A stretch of 64,000 nucleotides of DNA, from positions 53,923 through 117,922 of the forward strand of contig NZ_JYMR01000026.1 in assembly GCF_000938255.1 (NCBI RefSeq), given 5' to 3'. The stretch comes from Bradyrhizobium sp. LTSP849 (GTDB taxonomy: Bacteria; Pseudomonadota; Alphaproteobacteria; Rhizobiales; Xanthobacteraceae). The position numbers and the translations under genes are program-made. This document shows positions 1-7,076 of the stretch, one piece after another (the first letter of the stretch is position 1; each line of letters opens with the position of its first letter). Under the pieces are notes generated by a model that was not told where the DNA came from, made no database searches, and saw nothing but the letters and a program-made list of their open reading frames with translations.

Positions 1-42
1 TTAATGAATTCGTACGGTGCCGTCTCGCCACTGTGCGGCGAT

Positions 43-70
43 CCACCCTCTCCACAAGGGGCGAGGGTGG
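43..70 (-). terminator. hairpin downstream of the amidase gene
   Basis: The arms CCACCCTC and GAGGGTGG are perfect complements around a 12-base loop, about 30 bases past the amidase stop codon on the minus strand. No clear T tract follows. It resembles the core of the palindromic repeat at 45611-45760, so it may be a repeat remnant acting as a transcript end. Confidence 0.4.
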
Positions 71-101
71 CACTGTCAACGCCGCGACAGTTCGCGAAGG
101 A

Positions 102-1676
102 TCAGGCCATCGTTTCCCAGAGCCGATGGGGCAGCACGCCCGCGCGCTTCTCGATCGCAGCCGCCGCATCCAGCGCAAGATCCTCGCGGTAACGGCCGGC
201 GATGAGCTGCACGCCGATCGGCTTGCCGTCGTGCAGGGCCACCGGCACCACTGCGCCGGGCAGGCCCAGCACGTTGATCGCGGAGATGAAGCGGATCTCG
301 CCCCAGAAGATCTCGCGCACGCGCTCGGCGCTGACGGTGTCGTCGCGCGGGCCCGGCGTCGGCTGTACCGTCGTCGGCGCCAGCACGACCGGATAGTCCT
401 CGAAGAACAATTGCCAGGCGCGGATATGGCCGCTGCGCGCGGCGGTGGCGCGCATCCAGGCCGGCAGGTCGAGCACGCTGGCCTTGGTCTTCATGCCGCC
501 CCACGCCTTGTGGAAATCCTCGGACGTGACCTTCAGCATGCCGGCCTCCTGCATCACCACCGTTTCATTGGTGATGATGTCGCACCAGGTCTGCCAGACG
601 CCGTTAATGTCGGGCACCTCGACCTCGCTGACGCGATAGCCGGAACGCTCGAGGTGATCGGCGGCCTGGCGCAGCGCCGCGGTGACCGACGGATCGACGT
701 CCATGTCCTCGGGGATTTTTGCCAGCGCGACCTTGATCGGCCCCTTCGGCTTCGGCCCGACCAGCGGCGCCGGCACCCACCAGGGGTCGCGCGGATCACG
801 CTGGCTCATCGCCTCCAGCGCCAGACGAACGTCGGCGACGTGACGGGCGAGCGGCCCCTGCGCCGACATCAGATGCGCCAGCATCGGCCGCTCGGCGGTG
901 GCGCTCTGGTTGAAGGCGGGAATGCGGCCCTGCGTCGGCTTGATGGTAGCAACGCCGTTGCAATGCGCCGGCCAACGCAGCGAGCCGCCGATGTCGTTGC
1001 CATGCGCGATGGTGCCGATGCCGGCAGCAACCGCTGAACCCGCACCGCCGGAGGAGCCGCCGCAGGTGATATTCGGATCCCAGGGATTGAGCGTCAGCCC
1101 ATGCAGCGGATTGTCGGTGAAGCCGCGGAACGAGAATTCCGGCGTGTTGGTGAGGCCGAGCACGATCGCACCGGCCTTCTTCAGGTTGCGTACGACCGGC
1201 GAATCCGACGGCGCGATGAGGTCCTTGTTAGCGGGTACGCCGTTGAAATTGGGCCGGCCTTCGAAGTCGACATTCTCCTTGATCGTGATCGGGACGCCAT
1301 GCAGGAGGCCAAGCTCGCCGCCCTTGGCGCGCTGCTTGTCGGCCGCATGCGCCGCCTTCAGCGCCTCTTCGCCGAGATCGACGACGACCGCATTGAGCCT
1401 GGGATTGACGGCGTGCATCCGCGCCAGATGCGCCTCGACGGTCTCGACCGCGGAGATTGCGCCGGAGCGAATCGCGGCCGCGGTGTCGACCGCCGACCAT
1501 TGCCAGGCCGGGCCTTTCGGGCGGCGCGCTGTGGCGGATTTACGGGACGTGGTCTTCTTGACTGTCTTCTTGGCCTGTTTCGCAACAGCGCCCTTGCGGC
1601 CGGCGGTCTTCTTGCTCGAGGTCTTCGCTGCTTTCTTTGAAGCGCTTTTCTTCTTGGTCGCTGTCTTCTTCGCCAC
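102..1676 (-). CDS. amidase-signature enzyme with a lysine/alanine-rich N-terminal tail
   Basis: This is a 524-residue member of the amidase signature family, which hydrolyses carbon-nitrogen amide bonds with a Ser-cisSer-Lys triad. The expected residues are visible: Lys133 (in ITIKEN), Ser208 in GGSSGG and Ser232 in GNDIGGSLRWPA. The start is GTG with an AGGAGA ribosome site about 6 bases upstream. The first ~55 residues are almost only Lys, Ala, Ser, Thr and Arg (KKTATKKKSASKK and similar) and look like a histone H1 or AlgP tail. Such a tail is unusual on an amidase and suggests nucleic-acid or polyanion binding. The substrate cannot be told from sequence. The gene stands alone; a LysR remnant lies upstream. 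Confidence 0.88.
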   Translation of the reverse strand: MAKKTATKKKSASKKAAKTSSKKTAGRKGAVAKQAKKTVKKTTSRKSATARRPKGPAWQWSAVDTAAAIRSGAISAVETVEAHLARMHAVNPRLNAVVVDLGEEALKAAHAADKQRAKGGELGLLHGVPITIKENVDFEGRPNFNGVPANKDLIAPSDSPVVRNLKKAGAIVLGLTNTPEFSFRGFTDNPLHGLTLNPWDPNITCGGSSGGAGSAVAAGIGTIAHGNDIGGSLRWPAHCNGVATIKPTQGRIPAFNQSATAERPMLAHLMSAQGPLARHVADVRLALEAMSQRDPRDPWWVPAPLVGPKPKGPIKVALAKIPEDMDVDPSVTAALRQAADHLERSGYRVSEVEVPDINGVWQTWCDIITNETVVMQEAGMLKVTSEDFHKAWGGMKTKASVLDLPAWMRATAARSGHIRAWQLFFEDYPVVLAPTTVQPTPGPRDDTVSAERVREIFWGEIRFISAINVLGLPGAVVPVALHDGKPIGVQLIAGRYREDLALDAAAAIEKRAGVLPHRLWETMA

Positions 1677-1859
1677 GTCTCATCTCCTGAAATTGCGGCG
1701 CGGAGGTTATGGAGGGCGACGCGGCATGTACAGCGGCGTTTCTGCATGGCGCGTTGCCGCGGCGCAGTGATGCGACGGATTGTCGTCGGCCCTTACACCG
1801 GCGGCGGGTTCAGCCGCGCAAAGCCGCCCTGGATAGGGTGCTCTGCAAAACGACAATCC

Positions 1860-2015
1860 GGGGACCGCGAAGACATTCGCGCCGTCTATGTCGGCCACAC
1901 CGCACCCTTGCCCGCACGCGTGCGGGCGTTCATCGATTTCCTGGCAGAGCATGTGCGAGTGAGCAATCCCGCGCTGAAGCGCGCGGGGGATGGGAGGTGG
2001 CGGCTTGTGAAATGA
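1860..2015 (+). pseudogene. C-terminal remnant of a LysR-type regulator
   Basis: The frame reading ...RAVYVGHTAPLPARVRAFIDFLAEHV resembles the last ~30 residues of LysR-family regulators, where LPxRVRAFIDFL is typical, and it ends with a proper stop at 2015. No helix-turn-helix or effector domain precedes it in frame, so only the tail survives. It stops seven bases before the first tRNA-Ser-derived repeat, so an insertion or deletion at that site may have removed the rest. The rest of 1677-1860 shows nothing recognisable. Confidence 0.45.
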
Positions 2016-2021
2016 GGCTGA

Positions 2022-2035
2022 TGGCGGAGAGAGTG
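2022..2035. repeat. outer att-like repeat (copy 1 of the tRNA-Ser 3' end)
   Basis: TGGCGGAGAGAGTG is identical to the last 14 bases (including the encoded CCA, read on the minus strand) of the tRNA-Ser gene at 25705. It extends to 17 identical bases with the copy at 6907 (ATGGCGGAGAGAGTGTC). It marks the far end of the left integrated segment. Confidence 0.75.
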
Positions 2036-2483
2036 TCAGTCAACTCCCCTTGAAATACAAAGTATTTTTGGCCTCCCTAGACCAAAACCCACCGTTTGAG
2101 CTACGACCAAAAAGCGAGGTTCCACCACCTCCAATCGTGGCTCACCATCAGGTTCTGGCCAGCCCTACGATTTCCGTCGGCGGTCGACGGCAGGGGTTGT
2201 TTCTAGGCGCTTGCTCCCCGAAGGTAGTGGTCACACGTTCGAATCGTGTGATCAATCGTCTCTGATAAATCGGAGCAGTTGAACCTCACAAGCGCGGCTA
2301 CTCCATCCACCTCGGTATGGAGGGGCATGGCGCCTCATCAGCGATGGGAAGCACCACATACCGTTTCATCCGGTCCATCTTGAACAAGCGTTGGGTAGCT
2401 TCATAGGGTCGAGTAGAGGCGTCGATCGCGCGACGCCCCTTGATGCTCGTTCGGGCATTTGGCGCGGCCATGCCTAAACGACG
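2036..2483. other. 450-base stretch without a gene, containing an orphan tRNA T-arm
   Basis: No convincing coding frame is present. At 2233-2249 the sequence ACACG-TTCGAAT-CGTGT forms a perfect five-base-pair T-stem with a canonical seven-base T-loop, but I find no matching acceptor, D or anticodon arms upstream. It may be the 3' remnant of a tRNA or another former attachment site. The remainder shows nothing I can name. Confidence 0.4.
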
Positions 2484-3233
2484 TTACTTTGCGCTCGTAC
2501 TGGAATTGATGATGAAAGAAATGATCTCTTCGGTGGAGTCCGCAATATCGCTCGCCAGCGCCTGCCTTGCCTTGACGGAGTCGTGCTTCCGTAGTGCGGC
2601 AATGATCTGCCGATGGAACATGACGCTGGGTCGGCCTTCCGTGTCTGTCCTGGAATAGAGAACGTTATGCAGTGGTCCCGTTCTCAGCCAAAAATTATCG
2701 ATCGTCGATAACAGCACCGGCAGCTTGGAAATTTCATAGAGCCCGTAGTGAAAATCCATATTGCATTTGGCTATCCTGCTGCGGTCTCGCTTCTTGAGCG
2801 CGTCCTCAAAATGAACCTGAAGCGTTTCCAAATGCAGTATTTGTTCTTTTGTCGCAAGTTTGGCTGCCTCTTCCGCCGCCAATCCTTCCAACTCCATGCG
2901 TATGCGCTTGACTTCGCGAATCTCACTTGCTGAAGGCACCGGAACGATCGCCGTGCTGTTGCGCGTCATCTGAAGCGCCTGCTCTGCGACCAGGCGCGTC
3001 AGGGCATCGCGAACCGGGGTAAGGCTCGTTCCGTATTGAGTGGCCAGTTCCCGCAACTTCAGCTTTGCTCCAGGTGGAATCGAGCCGGATCGGAGAAGCG
3101 ACCTCAGTTCATCGTAAATCATCTGGGCACGATGCGGCTCGCCGGTACCGCGCGCGGGCGACGAGATAACGGCGGGTACCTCTGCCGTGGGTTGAATGGC
3201 CGAACGCGTGTTCGACTTCTTTGCAACAGCCAA
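2484..3233 (-). CDS. GntR-family (FCD subfamily) transcriptional regulator
   Basis: A 249-residue protein with a winged helix at about residues 35-95 (IYDELRSLLRSGSIPPGAKLKLRELA...VRDALTRL) and an all-helical FCD ligand domain from about 105 to 240. It starts with TTG; a GGAGAG ribosome site five bases upstream decides this start. The first ~30 residues are a basic, probably disordered extension. It is divergent from the keto acid cleavage enzyme gene, and the gap holds three near-identical palindromes that are its likely operators. FCD regulators typically bind an organic or amino acid; here the effector is probably the imported substrate or the keto acid, by inference. Confidence 0.88.
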   Translation of the reverse strand: MAVAKKSNTRSAIQPTAEVPAVISSPARGTGEPHRAQMIYDELRSLLRSGSIPPGAKLKLRELATQYGTSLTPVRDALTRLVAEQALQMTRNSTAIVPVPSASEIREVKRIRMELEGLAAEEAAKLATKEQILHLETLQVHFEDALKKRDRSRIAKCNMDFHYGLYEISKLPVLLSTIDNFWLRTGPLHNVLYSRTDTEGRPSVMFHRQIIAALRKHDSVKARQALASDIADSTEEIISFIINSSTSAK

Positions 3234-3418
3234 AGAGCTCTCCGGTGCGCTTCTCGCGGATTAAACCCAACGGTCCCAGCTAGCTCCCGAGGCGACGCTC
3301 GATTTCGCCCAGTTCTGTCGCTGGTCCGCTGGTCGCGGCACCATGACTAGTGGCGAACCTTGCATCTGTCCAGAACGGCTTTCCTCCCCCGACCGACCTG
3401 CCTCGCAGGCGAAACAAT

Positions 3419-3477
3419 TTGTGATAACAAAATCCGAATCCTCCATTTTGTTATAACAAATTTTTTTGTTATAACAA
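3419..3477 (+). promoter_or_regulatory. three palindromic operators of the cassette regulator
   Basis: Three copies of a 12-base palindrome lie in an AT-rich patch between the GntR gene and the catabolic genes: TTGTGATAACAA at 3419-3430, TTGTTATAACAA at 3448-3459 and again at 3466-3477. The last two are perfect palindromes spaced 18 bases apart, and the last ends 28 bases before the first catabolic start codon. This is a strong candidate binding region for the neighbouring GntR/FCD protein. Confidence 0.7.
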
Positions 3478-3505
3478 AAATACCGGATTGGTTTGCGAGG
3501 TGAGC

Positions 3506-4396
3506 ATGAAGTTTTCCCGCCCGACGATCGTCACATGCGCCGTAACCGGTGGCCAAACCCGCCCCAGCCATAGCCCGCATCTTCCGGTCACGCCTGAGCA
3601 GATCGCCACCTCCTGCATCGACGCTGCGAAGGCCGGAGCGGCGATTGTCCACATTCATGTTCGCGACCCGGAAACGGGCGTTCCATCTATGGAGCTCGAT
3701 CTCTACCGACAGGTAGTCGACCGGATTCGTGGCAGCGGCACCGACATGATTTTAAATCTCACGACGGGGCCGGGCCAGCGCTTCGTGCCCGGAGCGAAAG
3801 ATCCGGCCGAGGCCGGGCCTGGCACGTCGCTCATACGCGGCGAAGAGCGCGTGACGCATATTGAGGCGCTGAGGCCGGAAATCTGCACGCTTGACCTCAA
3901 CACTATGTATTCGTTCGGCTCCGTCGTCATCAACACGCCGGAATCGTTGCGGGTCATGGCGAGGCGCATTCAAGCCGCCGGGGTGGTGCCTGAGCTTGAG
4001 ATTTTCAATCCCGGCGATCTTGTCCTGGCGCGTGACCTTGTCGCCGAAGGTGTGTTGCCCCTTAGGAATTGTCTGCAGTTTGTGCTGGGCGTTAAGTATG
4101 GAGCGCCGGCTTCCGCCGACATGCTTTCGACCCTGGTTCGCATGCTTCCTGAAGGCTGGGAGTGGAGTGCGTTCGGCACCGGCCGAATGGCATTTCCTAT
4201 GGTCGCGCATGCGGTGCTTCAGGGAGGGCACGTTCGCGTCGGAATGGAAGATAATCTGCAGATTGAAAAAGGCGTGCTGGCACGAAGCAATGCCGACCTG
4301 GTGAAAAAGGCTGTCCGCATCATTTCCGATCTCGGGGCCCGACCCGCAACGGTGCAGGAAGCTCGCCAAATTCTTTCAATCAACGGCGACAAGTAA
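3506..4396 (+). CDS. beta-keto acid cleavage enzyme (BKACE/DUF849 family)
   Basis: A 296-residue TIM-barrel enzyme of the family that includes 3-keto-5-aminohexanoate cleavage enzyme. The family condenses a beta-keto acid with acetyl-CoA to give acetoacetyl-CoA and a new CoA ester. The zinc site is visible: the HIHVRD motif holds two His ligands (about 49 and 51), and the late Glu lies in GMEDN. Family hallmarks such as CAVTGG and MILNLTTG are present. ATG at 3506 is chosen because GAGG lies five bases before it; a TTG 18 bases upstream is less likely. It is the first gene of the cassette, followed 25 bases later by an aminotransferase that would supply a beta-keto acid. Confidence 0.85.
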   Translation: MKFSRPTIVTCAVTGGQTRPSHSPHLPVTPEQIATSCIDAAKAGAAIVHIHVRDPETGVPSMELDLYRQVVDRIRGSGTDMILNLTTGPGQRFVPGAKDPAEAGPGTSLIRGEERVTHIEALRPEICTLDLNTMYSFGSVVINTPESLRVMARRIQAAGVVPELEIFNPGDLVLARDLVAEGVLPLRNCLQFVLGVKYGAPASADMLSTLVRMLPEGWEWSAFGTGRMAFPMVAHAVLQGGHVRVGMEDNLQIEKGVLARSNADLVKKAVRIISDLGARPATVQEARQILSINGDK

Positions 4397-4421
4397 TCCG
4401 AGACCATCGAAGGTAACCAAT

Positions 4422-5759
4422 ATGTCAACACAGGCAAACGTCAAACTGCAGAACGCGGCCGATCTTGATACAGCACTCGCCGAAGCTCGTCGCAATTACG
4501 CCAGTCGAAATCCGAATAGCTTGCGCGCTTTCGACGCAGCCGCCGAGTATCTTCCCGGAGGGAGCACCCGGACCGGATTGTTCAACTCACCCTTTCCTTT
4601 ATTTATCGAGCGCGGCAAGGACGCGCGCCTGTGGGATGTCGACGGCAAGTGCTACGTGGACGCGCTGGGCGAATATACGGCCGGTCTATTGGGACACTCT
4701 AACCCGGTCGTCCTGCGGACGTTAAGGGAGGCACTCGAATCTGGTCTCAATTTTGGTGGTCACGTCCAGGATGAAGCGCGTTTCGCAAAGCTGATCGTTG
4801 ATCGCTTTCCCTCTATCAACAAGGTTCGATTTTCGAACTCCGGTACGGAAGCTAATGTTTCCGCGATCGCCACCGCGCTGTACAGCAAGGGACGGTCGAA
4901 AGTCATGGTGTTCGAGGGAGCCTATCATGGGGGATCGCTCAGTTTTCCCGTAAATGCGGCGCCTTCCAGGTTGAACGTGCCTTACGACTTTGTCCAAGCG
5001 CCGTACAACGAAATCCAGCCGGCCATCGATCTGATCCGTGCCAACAGCGATACGCTGGGGGCCGTGATCGTCGAGCCGATGCTCGGCGCGGGCGGCAGCA
5101 TCCCCGGCGAAAAGCAATTCCTGAGCGCACTGAGAGAGGAAACGACCCGTCACGGCATCGTTCTGATCTTCGACGAAATCCAGACCTCTCGGCTCGCACC
5201 GAACGGCATGCAGGGCTATTGGGGCATTACGCCCGATATGACCACCCTCGGCAAGTACTTGGCCGGAGGCCTATCCTTCGGCGCGTTCGGCGGCCGGGAC
5301 GACATCATGGCGTTGTTGGATCCGCGCAAACCGTCGTCGCTGGTTCTCTCCGGAACTTTCAACAACAACAGTCTCGGCATGCGGGTCGGCGCGGCCGTGC
5401 TGTCCGAAGTAGTCACGGCCCCCGCCCTTGAGCGACTGACGGCGCGCGGCGACAACTTACGGCAACGCTTGAATGTGATGCTGCAGCGAGCTGGTGTCGC
5501 TGCGCAGTTTACCGGCTTCGGCTCGATCATGGGCATTCATTTCGTGGCAGGGCACCTCCGCAATGCGAGGGCCGCAGCAGCGTCGGATCCGAGATTGCGC
5601 GAGCTTTTTTATCTTCACATGCTGGAGGAAGGCATCTGGATCGCCCGACGCGGCATGATGGCTCTGTCGCTAGCGCTCTCCGACGATGATCTCGACAAGG
5701 TCTTTGCCGCGGTCGAGAGCTTCGTTGACCGCTGGAATCACCTTTTGCCAAAGCGCTGA
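4422..5759 (+). CDS. class III PLP aminotransferase, beta-amino-acid type
   Basis: A 445-residue fold-type I, class III aminotransferase of the glutamate-1-semialdehyde aminomutase-like branch. The PLP lysine is Lys278 (TTLGKYLAGG), with Asp251 (IFDEIQTS), the SGTEAN phosphate loop at about 140 and YHGG at 168. From memory it resembles beta-phenylalanine aminotransferases of Variovorax and Mesorhizobium in stretches such as GEYTAGL, RFSNSGTEAN, TSRLAP, LTTLGKY-GG-SFGAFGGR and SGTFNNN. Arg50 (STRTGLF) sits where those enzymes bind the beta-carboxylate. It would turn a beta-amino acid into the beta-keto acid used by the upstream cleavage enzyme. Precise substrate unknown. Confidence 0.85.
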   Translation: MSTQANVKLQNAADLDTALAEARRNYASRNPNSLRAFDAAAEYLPGGSTRTGLFNSPFPLFIERGKDARLWDVDGKCYVDALGEYTAGLLGHSNPVVLRTLREALESGLNFGGHVQDEARFAKLIVDRFPSINKVRFSNSGTEANVSAIATALYSKGRSKVMVFEGAYHGGSLSFPVNAAPSRLNVPYDFVQAPYNEIQPAIDLIRANSDTLGAVIVEPMLGAGGSIPGEKQFLSALREETTRHGIVLIFDEIQTSRLAPNGMQGYWGITPDMTTLGKYLAGGLSFGAFGGRDDIMALLDPRKPSSLVLSGTFNNNSLGMRVGAAVLSEVVTAPALERLTARGDNLRQRLNVMLQRAGVAAQFTGFGSIMGIHFVAGHLRNARAAAASDPRLRELFYLHMLEEGIWIARRGMMALSLALSDDDLDKVFAAVESFVDRWNHLLPKR

Positions 5760-5805
5760 TCGACGATCCGGCGTTCAATTCGGCAACCGATGCTTGGATA
5801 CGAAG

Positions 5806-5943
5806 CTCGTAGGTCAAACTGCTCTAGTGACTGGCGGGACCATGCAGCGCGCAAATCTTGGATGGCATCACGGCAGCTTTGGTGAAGATGGCTTAGCACT
5901 TTTTGACGGTATCGCCGCGGCGATCGTTTTCAGCAGGAGAGAA
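5806..5943 (+). pseudogene. possible remnant of a short-chain dehydrogenase
   Basis: The frame gives LVGQTALVTGGT, the usual opening of a short-chain dehydrogenase Rossmann fold, followed by a degraded ~35-residue stretch with scattered matches (EDGLALFD...AAAIV). No complete gene exists. It lies between the aminotransferase and the binding protein and may be the scar of a lost cassette gene. Weak evidence. Confidence 0.25.
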
Positions 5944-5947
5944 CCAT

Positions 5948-6841
5948 ATGAATAAGCATCCGATGTTTTGCATACTCGCACTCTCTTTGGTCCTGCCGGG
6001 CGCAGCCTCCGGACAAGACCTCGCAGGTACGCTCAAGAAGATAAAAGACAATGGAACGATTGTCCTGGGCGTTCGAGAATCCTCGGTACCGTTTTCCTAT
6101 CACGACGACGATCAGAAGCCGATCGGCTATGCGGTCGACATTTGCCGTCGAGTGGTCGAGGCCGTGAAGACACGGATCGGCGTATCCGATCTGAAGGTGG
6201 AATATGTACCGGCAAACGCAAACAACCGCATCCCGCTGATGGCTAATGGGACGATAGACCTCGAATGCGCTTCGACGAGCAATCTCGAGGAACGTCAGAA
6301 GGTTGTTGCGTTCTCGATCACTCATTTTGTGTCAAACATCCGGGCCATCGTCCGGAAGGACGCTCCCTACAAGACGCTGAAGGATCTCAACGGCAAAGCG
6401 ATTGCCGTAATTCCGGGTATGACATCACTGCCGTTGCTCTTGAAATATGCCGTCGACAACAAAGTTAGTTTCGAGCGCATCCCCGGCAAAGACGTGGCGG
6501 AGGCCTTCTTGCTGTTCCAAACGCAGCGCGCCGAGGCCTTTGTGTTCGACGACGTGCTGCTGGCATCGATGGTGGCCAACAGCCCGCCCCCCCACGGCTA
6601 CAGAATGCTTGACGATACGCTGCGATCCGAGCCAAACGCCCTAATGATGCGGAAGGACGATGGCCCCTTTAAGGAGCTTGTCGATGCAACAATGCTCACC
6701 ATGATCAAGAGCGGCGAACTTGAGGCGCTCTACAGCAAATGGTTCATGCAGCCGATTCCGCCGCATGGCATCAACCTCAATTTTCCAATCTCGAAGGAAC
6801 TGCGGGATGCGCTAGCAAACCCCAACGACAAGGGTGTCTGA
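5948..6841 (+). CDS. periplasmic amino-acid-binding protein (GltI-like), orphan
   Basis: A 297-residue extracellular solute-binding protein of family 3, the binding component of polar amino acid ABC importers. Residues 1-22 form a signal peptide (hydrophobic FCILALSLVL, cleavage near AASG-QD). The mature protein opens with the family pattern TLKKIKDNGTIVLGVRESSVPFSY and contains GYAVDICRRV, NNRIPLMANGTIDLECAST and GKAIAVIPGMTS. AGGAGAG six bases upstream fixes the ATG. No permease or ATPase gene is adjacent, so it must borrow a transporter or was separated from one. It probably captures the amino acid consumed by the two upstream enzymes. Confidence 0.85.
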   Translation: MNKHPMFCILALSLVLPGAASGQDLAGTLKKIKDNGTIVLGVRESSVPFSYHDDDQKPIGYAVDICRRVVEAVKTRIGVSDLKVEYVPANANNRIPLMANGTIDLECASTSNLEERQKVVAFSITHFVSNIRAIVRKDAPYKTLKDLNGKAIAVIPGMTSLPLLLKYAVDNKVSFERIPGKDVAEAFLLFQTQRAEAFVFDDVLLASMVANSPPPHGYRMLDDTLRSEPNALMMRKDDGPFKELVDATMLTMIKSGELEALYSKWFMQPIPPHGINLNFPISKELRDALANPNDKGV

Positions 6842-6906
6842 CCTTGGGGAGATTCCGGCGTGCTCAACGCGCTGTCGGGACTTCGGGCGATTCCCGCAAG
6901 AAGTCA

Positions 6907-6920
6907 TGGCGGAGAGAGTG
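6907..6920. repeat. inner att-like repeat (copy 2 of the tRNA-Ser 3' end)
   Basis: TGGCGGAGAGAGTG, same orientation as the copies at 2022 and 25705. It lies 156 bases before the integrase start and is read as the far-end attachment site of the phage-like element and the junction between the two tandem insertions. Confidence 0.8.
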
Positions 6921-6938
6921 TCCTTTCCGCCGTCTCTG

Positions 6939-7022
6939 CGCTCTTCCGCTCACTTCTGAAATCTGAAAATTTTCAGCGGCTTAACGCTTAGCCTCTATTT
7001 ACACTTCCGCGCTCTTCCGCTC
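6939..7022. promoter_or_regulatory. attachment-end region with direct repeats and a palindrome
   Basis: CGCTCTTCCGCTC occurs at 6939-6951 and again at 7010-7022, and a related CTCTCTTCCGC lies at 9450. Between the first two is the perfect 14-base palindrome CTGAAAATTTTCAG at 6963-6976. The position between the att repeat and the integrase gene fits arm-type integrase or excisionase sites plus an integrase operator. Function is inferred. Confidence 0.45.
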
Positions 7023-7076
7023 CAATCCGGCATCCCTTTGTGGGTTGATTTGTGGATGCTTGGAGTTCGACGGAAG

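Larger units (their letters stand above)
2022..6920. mobile_element. left integrated segment: beta-amino-acid catabolic cassette between tRNA-Ser repeats
   Basis: This 4.9 kb stretch is bounded by two copies of the tRNA-Ser 3' end in the same orientation and carries a regulator, two enzymes and a binding protein but no integrase. The simplest reading is an older element integrated at the tRNA-Ser gene, later separated from the tRNA by the second element. Loss of its own integrase, or mobilisation by the neighbour's integrase, is inferred. Confidence 0.55.

Noticed and set aside
2190..2260. A complete tRNA gene around the orphan T-arm
   Set aside because: Only the T-arm pairs; no acceptor stem, D-arm or anticodon arm of proper spacing could be formed.
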